This document shows positions 6,063-9,452 of a stretch of 9,452 nt of DNA, one piece after another; within the stretch, counting starts at the first letter, position 1; each line of letters opens with the position of its first letter. The stretch spans positions 1 through 9,452 of the forward strand of contig SKQI01000099.1 of the NCBI GenBank assembly GCA_007119095.1. Direction: 5' to 3'. The notes under the pieces were generated by a model, which did no database searches, had not been told where the DNA came from, and was given only the letters and a program-made list of their open reading frames with translations. Made by a program: the position numbers and the translations under genes. This DNA comes from Wenzhouxiangella sp. Its GTDB lineage: Bacteria > Pseudomonadota > Gammaproteobacteria > Xanthomonadales > Wenzhouxiangellaceae.

Positions 6063-7519
6063 TGATCCGAACCGGCAGATTGCGCGTGGATGAGGTTTTC
6101 GAGCTGCTGCAGACGGGCATTTAGCTGGTCAATTTCACCTTCCAATGACTCGATTCTGGCATCTCGCTTGTCAAGCTGTTTTGCCAAGGCCTGCGCTGCT
6201 CCCAGCGCTACACCAGCCATATCCGATAGGCTGATTGAATCAGCATCCTTACCCAGTTCGAACAGATTGCTGAAGTCCTCTGCGGCAGGGCCGAAATGAA
6301 ACCTTTCGCTTGGTCTATCGAGATAATTCCAGAAACCAAGATCGAGTCTGGAGAGCCGTTCCAGCAGCAAGGCTGGGTCAAAGCGCACAAAGTCGGTTTT
6401 CAGCGCACGACTGGACAGGTGATAAATGGCACCATCGACACGCAAATCGCCGTCACTGATATGTAGTTTGGCTTCCGGAGTTGCAGTGCCAATGCCAACG
6501 TTGCCCGAGGCGCTGATGTCGATACTGCTGGTTGGTGCCCCCGGACGAATGCGAAAGGGGAGCAGGCTGCCGCTGGTCAAGTCGCGGATGAAGAAATTGA
6601 CTTCGTTGCCTGCAATATCCCAGGTCTGCGCTGGGAAAGGGCCACTTGCAGTTTGTTGAAGCCGATGCGCCGGCGTGTTTCCACTGGTAATGTGCAGATT
6701 CAGTGCCGGCGTGGCCGTACCCAGTCCGATGAGTCCCTGTGGGCTGATACGCAAAGCGTTACTGGGTGCGGCAGCGTCAACGCGAAACGGCGTACTGATC
6801 GGGCTACTGCCGCCGGTGCTTGCCGAGGTTCCAAGCCAATCGATTGAAAAGTGATCAGCTCCACCCATTTCCGAGTCATTGGCTCGCAGCTGCCAGTCCC
6901 CGGCGGGAAAGCCGCCGTCAGTGCTGGAATTATCGATGAAGCTGATGCGAGTATTGTTTTCTTCTAGTCTCAGCGTTTCCGGGCCGGGGCTTTCCCCGGA
7001 GGCGCAGCCTAGGCCGAGGCAGGTTTTGCCAAAAACAATGAGGTTGTCGTCAATTACAAAGCTTCTTGAACCTGATTCGGTCTGTTCTTCCTGATCCCTT
7101 TCCTTTTCACCGCCGATCAGTCGGCCATCGCCTATAGTGATGGTGCCCGAGACCGGTGCGAGCACATTGGTTGAGCCAGGATCAGTTTCCCCTGCCTCGC
7201 GTCGCTCAGCCAGGTCTGCTGCTTCAGTATCGTCTGGCTCGCGTGTAAAGAGTGCCTCGAAAGTGTACATGCCATCGGGCAGTTCAAGTTCCGCAATTCG
7301 ATCTGCATCAAGCATCACTGCTTCGTCTTTCGTGAAGTCAATCTGCACACGAAGATGGTGCGGGCCCACGAGTACCAGGCTGGCTCCGCTGGCATCATCA
7401 GGTCGCTCGAGCAGCAAGAGATTGTTTTGTTCAATAGCATTGCCGGCAGTCAATGAAAGTGGAGTGGCGGCCGCCAGCGCTGCGATGCCGGCGCGGATAA
7501 GGAACTGTTGTATAGGCAT
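6059..7519 (-). CDS. Secreted fibre protein with S74-type intramolecular chaperone domain
   Basis: The 486-residue protein starts at 7519, where GAGGA lies 5 bases upstream. A signal peptide covers about residues 1-28. An N-terminal beta domain follows (SLVLVGPHHLRVQIDF, LELPDGMYTFEALF), then an acidic linker at 92-150. A fibre section has FPAGDWQLRANDSEMGGADHF and the repeats GLIGLGTATPALNLHI (262-277) and GNVGIGTATPEAKLHI (339-354). The C-terminus (about 366-480) resembles the tail-fibre/endosialidase chaperone domain, peptidase family S74. SSRALK at 369-374 fits the S-x4-K spacing of the Ser/Lys autocleavage dyad, with Ser replacing the usual Asp after the nucleophile. It ends in a coiled coil (ARIESLEGEIDQLNARLQQL). 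Known S74 domains trimerise the fibre and then cut themselves off. It probably makes an exported trimeric surface fibre and is the first gene of an operon with the Cys-Cys repeat gene. Confidence 0.85.
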   Translation of the reverse strand: MPIQQFLIRAGIAALAAATPLSLTAGNAIEQNNLLLLERPDDASGASLVLVGPHHLRVQIDFTKDEAVMLDADRIAELELPDGMYTFEALFTREPDDTEAADLAERREAGETDPGSTNVLAPVSGTITIGDGRLIGGEKERDQEEQTESGSRSFVIDDNLIVFGKTCLGLGCASGESPGPETLRLEENNTRISFIDNSSTDGGFPAGDWQLRANDSEMGGADHFSIDWLGTSASTGGSSPISTPFRVDAAAPSNALRISPQGLIGLGTATPALNLHITSGNTPAHRLQQTASGPFPAQTWDIAGNEVNFFIRDLTSGSLLPFRIRPGAPTSSIDISASGNVGIGTATPEAKLHISDGDLRVDGAIYHLSSRALKTDFVRFDPALLLERLSRLDLGFWNYLDRPSERFHFGPAAEDFSNLFELGKDADSISLSDMAGVALGAAQALAKQLDKRDARIESLEGEIDQLNARLQQLENLIHAQSAGSDQ

Positions 7520-7573
7520 GGAAATCCTCAAAAGTGCAAGCGATTTGTCTATCCCCTCGATCTGATACACCCG

Positions 7574-7602
7574 AGTATAGGTGGCCCAGTGCTTGATTTC
7601 CA
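7574..7602 (-). promoter_or_regulatory. Sigma-70-type promoter of the fibre operon
   Basis: On the minus strand TGGAAA (7597-7602) and TATACT (7574-7579) are separated by exactly 17 bases. They match 4 of 6 and 5 of 6 positions of the sigma-70 consensus. The predicted transcript start near 7566 gives a leader of about 46 bases before the ATG at 7519. Position and spacing fit transcription of the fibre/Cys-Cys operon. Confidence 0.6.
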
Positions 7603-7635
7603 CCTGGTGCCTCTACTAATGCTGTACTCGTAGCA

Positions 7636-7691
7636 GTTTTACGGATGCGCCCACCAAGGGTCATATGCTTTGCGCCGTCATCCGTGTAAAC
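7636..7691. promoter_or_regulatory. Imperfect dyad in the divergent secretion-gene intergenic region
   Basis: ACGGATG at 7641-7647 pairs with CATCCGT at 7679-7685. The outer GTTT (7636-7639) pairs with AAAC (7688-7691) apart from a wobble and a bulge, and GCGC (7647-7650) could alternatively pair with GCGC (7672-7675). It lies between the fibre-operon promoter and the plus-strand secreted protein at 7748. It could be a protein-binding operator or a hairpin in the leader of that gene. No convincing promoter for the plus gene was found in this region. Confidence 0.35.
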
Positions 7692-7747
7692 TTGCAGCCT
7701 TCTCTTGCGGCCATGGAGCTGCTGAACTTAACGGTTGGAGGAAAATC

Positions 7748-8266
7748 ATGAATACAGTGACTCGTGCCTTGCTGGTATTGCTTATATTTCTACCGCTCTT
7801 TGCCTCGGCTACGACTTGCGAAGAAGCAACGCTTGTTGAAGCGTTGCCTTACGACGAAGATCTGACTCATACGGGGAATAACGACATCACATCAGCAAAT
7901 GCCAGCGTCTGCGGTAATGCGTCGTCACTTTACCTGGGTGGTAATGAGGCACTGCTTCGCTATACCGCAGACTTTACTGGAGAGCTGAATATCGAATACT
8001 CAGGCCAGACCTGGACGGGCTTGTTGGTTTATGCCGGCTGCCCGACGTCAGGTGGAACCTGCCTGGATGGGATCGGTAACTCTCTTTCCAGCAAGTCTCT
8101 GCAGGTGAATGTCGAAGCAGGTCAGGAATACTTCATCCTCATTGACACATGGCCCGAACCTCCCAGTCCCATTCCTGGCGTGATTCGAATCGAGGGCACG
8201 GCACAGGATCCGGTTTTCGACGACCGGTTTGAGACCATTCCGGAGCCTTTTGCGACACCTCTTTAG
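7748..8266 (+). CDS. Small secreted beta-rich protein with DRFE motif
   Basis: The 172-residue protein starts at 7748, where GGAGGA lies 5 bases upstream. The longer upstream reading adds 26 residues and hides the signal peptide. MNTVTRALLVLLIFLPLFAS is a clear signal, with cleavage probably after Ala21 and TTCEEA at the mature end. The body resembles a single pre-peptidase C-terminal (PPC)-like beta-sandwich: a conserved early cysteine, LLRYTADFTGELNIEYSGQT, LLVYAGCPTSGGTC (Cys98, Cys105), then VEAGQEYFILID. There are four cysteines (24, 55, 98, 105). After the domain comes QDPVFDDRFE (153-162), close in pattern to the end of the Cys-Cys repeat protein, but here followed by 10 more residues (TIPEPFATPL). 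It is divergent from the fibre operon. It is probably an exported binding protein, function unknown. Confidence 0.8.
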   Translation: MNTVTRALLVLLIFLPLFASATTCEEATLVEALPYDEDLTHTGNNDITSANASVCGNASSLYLGGNEALLRYTADFTGELNIEYSGQTWTGLLVYAGCPTSGGTCLDGIGNSLSSKSLQVNVEAGQEYFILIDTWPEPPSPIPGVIRIEGTAQDPVFDDRFETIPEPFATPL

Positions 8267-8491
8267 TGCTGAACCTGGGCGTCGCTGGTTAAATTTAAAA
8301 ATCTTGACGCCGCAGCATGAATGGTTTCAAGAAGGCACTGAACGAGCCGATAGCCAGCTGATTTTTGGTGCGGTTTCGAACAGACTAGCAGGTCGCATCG
8401 CTTCAGGATAACCAGTAGAGTCAGGCCGGTCGATGTTCTCGCAACAGCGACTGCGGCTGGTGCCCTTAATCCGGTTCTTACCGCCGACCAC

Positions 8492-9232
8492 GTGACAGAC
8501 CGCAACGCGATTTTCGTCGCCGATCCGTTCTGGATAAAGCACAGCGATGAATTCCACATGTTTTTCGAAGTCTTGAACGGCGATAACGGCCTCGGTGAAA
8601 TTGCCCTTGCCAGAAGCGATGATGGGCTGTCCTGGAGATACAGCGGCATCGTGCTTGAGGAGCCGTTCCACCTGTCCTATCCGTATGTTTTCCAGTGGCA
8701 GGACAATCACTATATGATCCCAGAAAGTGGGCGCGACTATTCAGTCAGGCTGTATCGGGCCAGCGACTATCCCAATGACTGGGAATACCTGGGTAACCTG
8801 TTGTCAGGCTATCGCTATGTTGATCCGAGCATCTTCAGACATGATGATACCTGGTGGATGTTCGTAGGTGCCGGCGAGCACGACGTGCTCAACCTCTATT
8901 ACTCCGACGAGCTGGAGACTGGCTGGCAACCTCACCCCGCTAATCCGGTGGTCAAGAACGACCCTCATAAGGCTCGGCCAGGAGGGCGGGTCATCATGAT
9001 TGACGGCGAGCCGGTCAGGCTCGCTCAGGACTGTTACCCCAGCTATGGGCTGCAGGTTTTTGGCTTCAGGGTGTCCGAGCTCACTCGCACCGCCTATGCC
9101 GAGGTTCCTCTGTCGGAACATCCGCTTATCCGGGGCAGCGGCTCGGGCTGGAATGCTGCTGGCATGCATCATCTCGACCCAATTCCCACCGAGACCGGCT
9201 GGATCGCCGTGGTCGATGGTCGTAACCGATAG
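8492..9232 (+). CDS. Truncated GINT1-like (GH43-type propeller) surface-glycan protein
   Basis: The sequence strongly resembles the N-terminal domain of the glucosamine inositolphosphorylceramide transferase family, found in bacterial polysaccharide loci and often fused to formyltransferases. Visible motifs are IFVADPFWIKHSDEFHMFFE, EPFHLSYPYVFQWQDNHYMI followed by PESGR, DPSIFRHDDTWWMFVGAG, KARPGGRV, LAQDCYPSYG and GSGWNAAGMHHLDP. The first possible start, GTG 8492, lies inside the conserved region: the same frame upstream (8468-8491) already reads NPVLTADH, typical of the family. The frame stays open back to a TAG at 8351-8353, yet contains no ATG and no ribosome binding site. The gene has therefore lost its 5' end and is probably inactive, though the remaining domain is intact to its usual C-terminus. 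No separate gene is visible at 8267-8353. Confidence 0.75.
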   Translation: MTDRNAIFVADPFWIKHSDEFHMFFEVLNGDNGLGEIALARSDDGLSWRYSGIVLEEPFHLSYPYVFQWQDNHYMIPESGRDYSVRLYRASDYPNDWEYLGNLLSGYRYVDPSIFRHDDTWWMFVGAGEHDVLNLYYSDELETGWQPHPANPVVKNDPHKARPGGRVIMIDGEPVRLAQDCYPSYGLQVFGFRVSELTRTAYAEVPLSEHPLIRGSGSGWNAAGMHHLDPIPTETGWIAVVDGRNR

Positions 9233-9330
9233 TCTAGAGCCAAATCTCCCAAGGCATCTGTACGGCTGATTGCGCGCCAGTGCATTGACAAGACGAGCAG
9301 ACTACTTGTTCAGCTTGGCGACCTCGAAAG

Positions 9331-9452
9331 CTCATTGCCCATTGCACTTCGGGTGATTCGCTTTCGATCCCGGCCTCGATCGATGCAAGCAATTGTTCAG
9401 TATTGGGTGGAGGCGCTTTCCCGGTCCAGCGCAGGCGGGCCTGGTGATACCA
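9331..9452 (-). pseudogene. AlkD-like DNA alkylation repair fragment (partial at the window edge)
   Basis: The minus strand enters from the right edge with WYHQARLRWTGKAPPPNTEQ, then LLASIEAGIESESPEVQWAM and SF. From the shared ESPEVQWAM onward this matches the other AlkD-like fragment, but it supplies the part upstream of it. Family resemblance stops at about 9331. Beyond it, one frame gives only FEVAKLNK and a stop at 9302-9304, either a foreign 3' end or the end of this gene after an internal deletion. The 5' part lies outside the window. Confidence 0.55.
9332..9381. repeat. Imperfect direct repeat, right copy (AlkD-like coding segment)
   Basis: Partner of the repeat at 3073-3121, same orientation, with a 24-base identical core at 9337-9360. 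This copy keeps the reading frame through IEAGIESESPEVQWAM, whereas the left copy has lost one base. Confidence 0.85.

Noticed and set aside
7636..7691. Dyad considered as an integron attC site.
   Set aside because: The outer ends run GTTT...AAAC, opposite to the RYYYAAC...GTTRRRY order, and the simple sites do not match. No integrase or cassette spacing is seen.

Overview
This looks like an accessory, partly decaying stretch of a GC-rich gammaproteobacterial chromosome. The clues are lipoboxes, Shine-Dalgarno sequences of the GAGGA/GGAGG type and secreted proteins whose C-termini carry an F-x-D-R-F-E motif. I associate that motif with Xanthomonadales and Wenzhouxiangella-type bacteria; this placement is an inference from memory. 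No tRNA, rRNA, CRISPR array, transposase or integrase is visible.

Left part (1-1916): two divergent lipoprotein genes start at 712 (minus) and 905 (plus). Both may share a small domain bracketed by two cysteines. The minus gene seems to be frameshifted near 158-163, with a coding-like continuation running off the left edge. A strong hairpin (1389-1423) separates the plus lipoprotein from a convergent gene for a small secreted proline-rich protein (1440-1916).

Middle-left part (2111-3125): a gene graveyard. It holds a twice-frameshifted Phd/YefM-type antitoxin remnant with no toxin, a family-4-type glycosyltransferase lacking its N-terminal half, and a frameshifted C-terminal remnant of a DNA alkylation repair (AlkD-like) protein. 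A second fragment of the same family, the upstream part of the gene, lies at the right edge (9331-9452). The two share an imperfect repeat of about 50 bp and bracket about 6.2 kb.

Central part (3116-4784): two overlapping minus-strand genes encode a DUF3137-type and a DUF6498-type membrane protein, followed by an orphan 3' gene end on the plus strand (4859-4954).

Secretion locus (5022-8266): a minus-strand two-gene operon with a recognisable promoter encodes a secreted fibre protein with a C-terminal S74-type intramolecular chaperone. By ATGA coupling it is joined to a secreted protein of three ~100-residue repeats, each with a Cys-Cys pair, ending in FQDRFEP. A divergent gene encodes a small secreted beta-rich protein that also carries FDDRFE. 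The most interesting candidate for something little described is this cluster of exported proteins with a common C-terminal tag.

Right end (8354-9452): an N-terminally truncated protein related to the glucosamine inositolphosphorylceramide transferase N-terminal (GH43-like propeller) family, then the second AlkD-like fragment. Together with the truncated glycosyltransferase this suggests that a former surface-glycan locus has been eroded and rearranged around the secretion genes.
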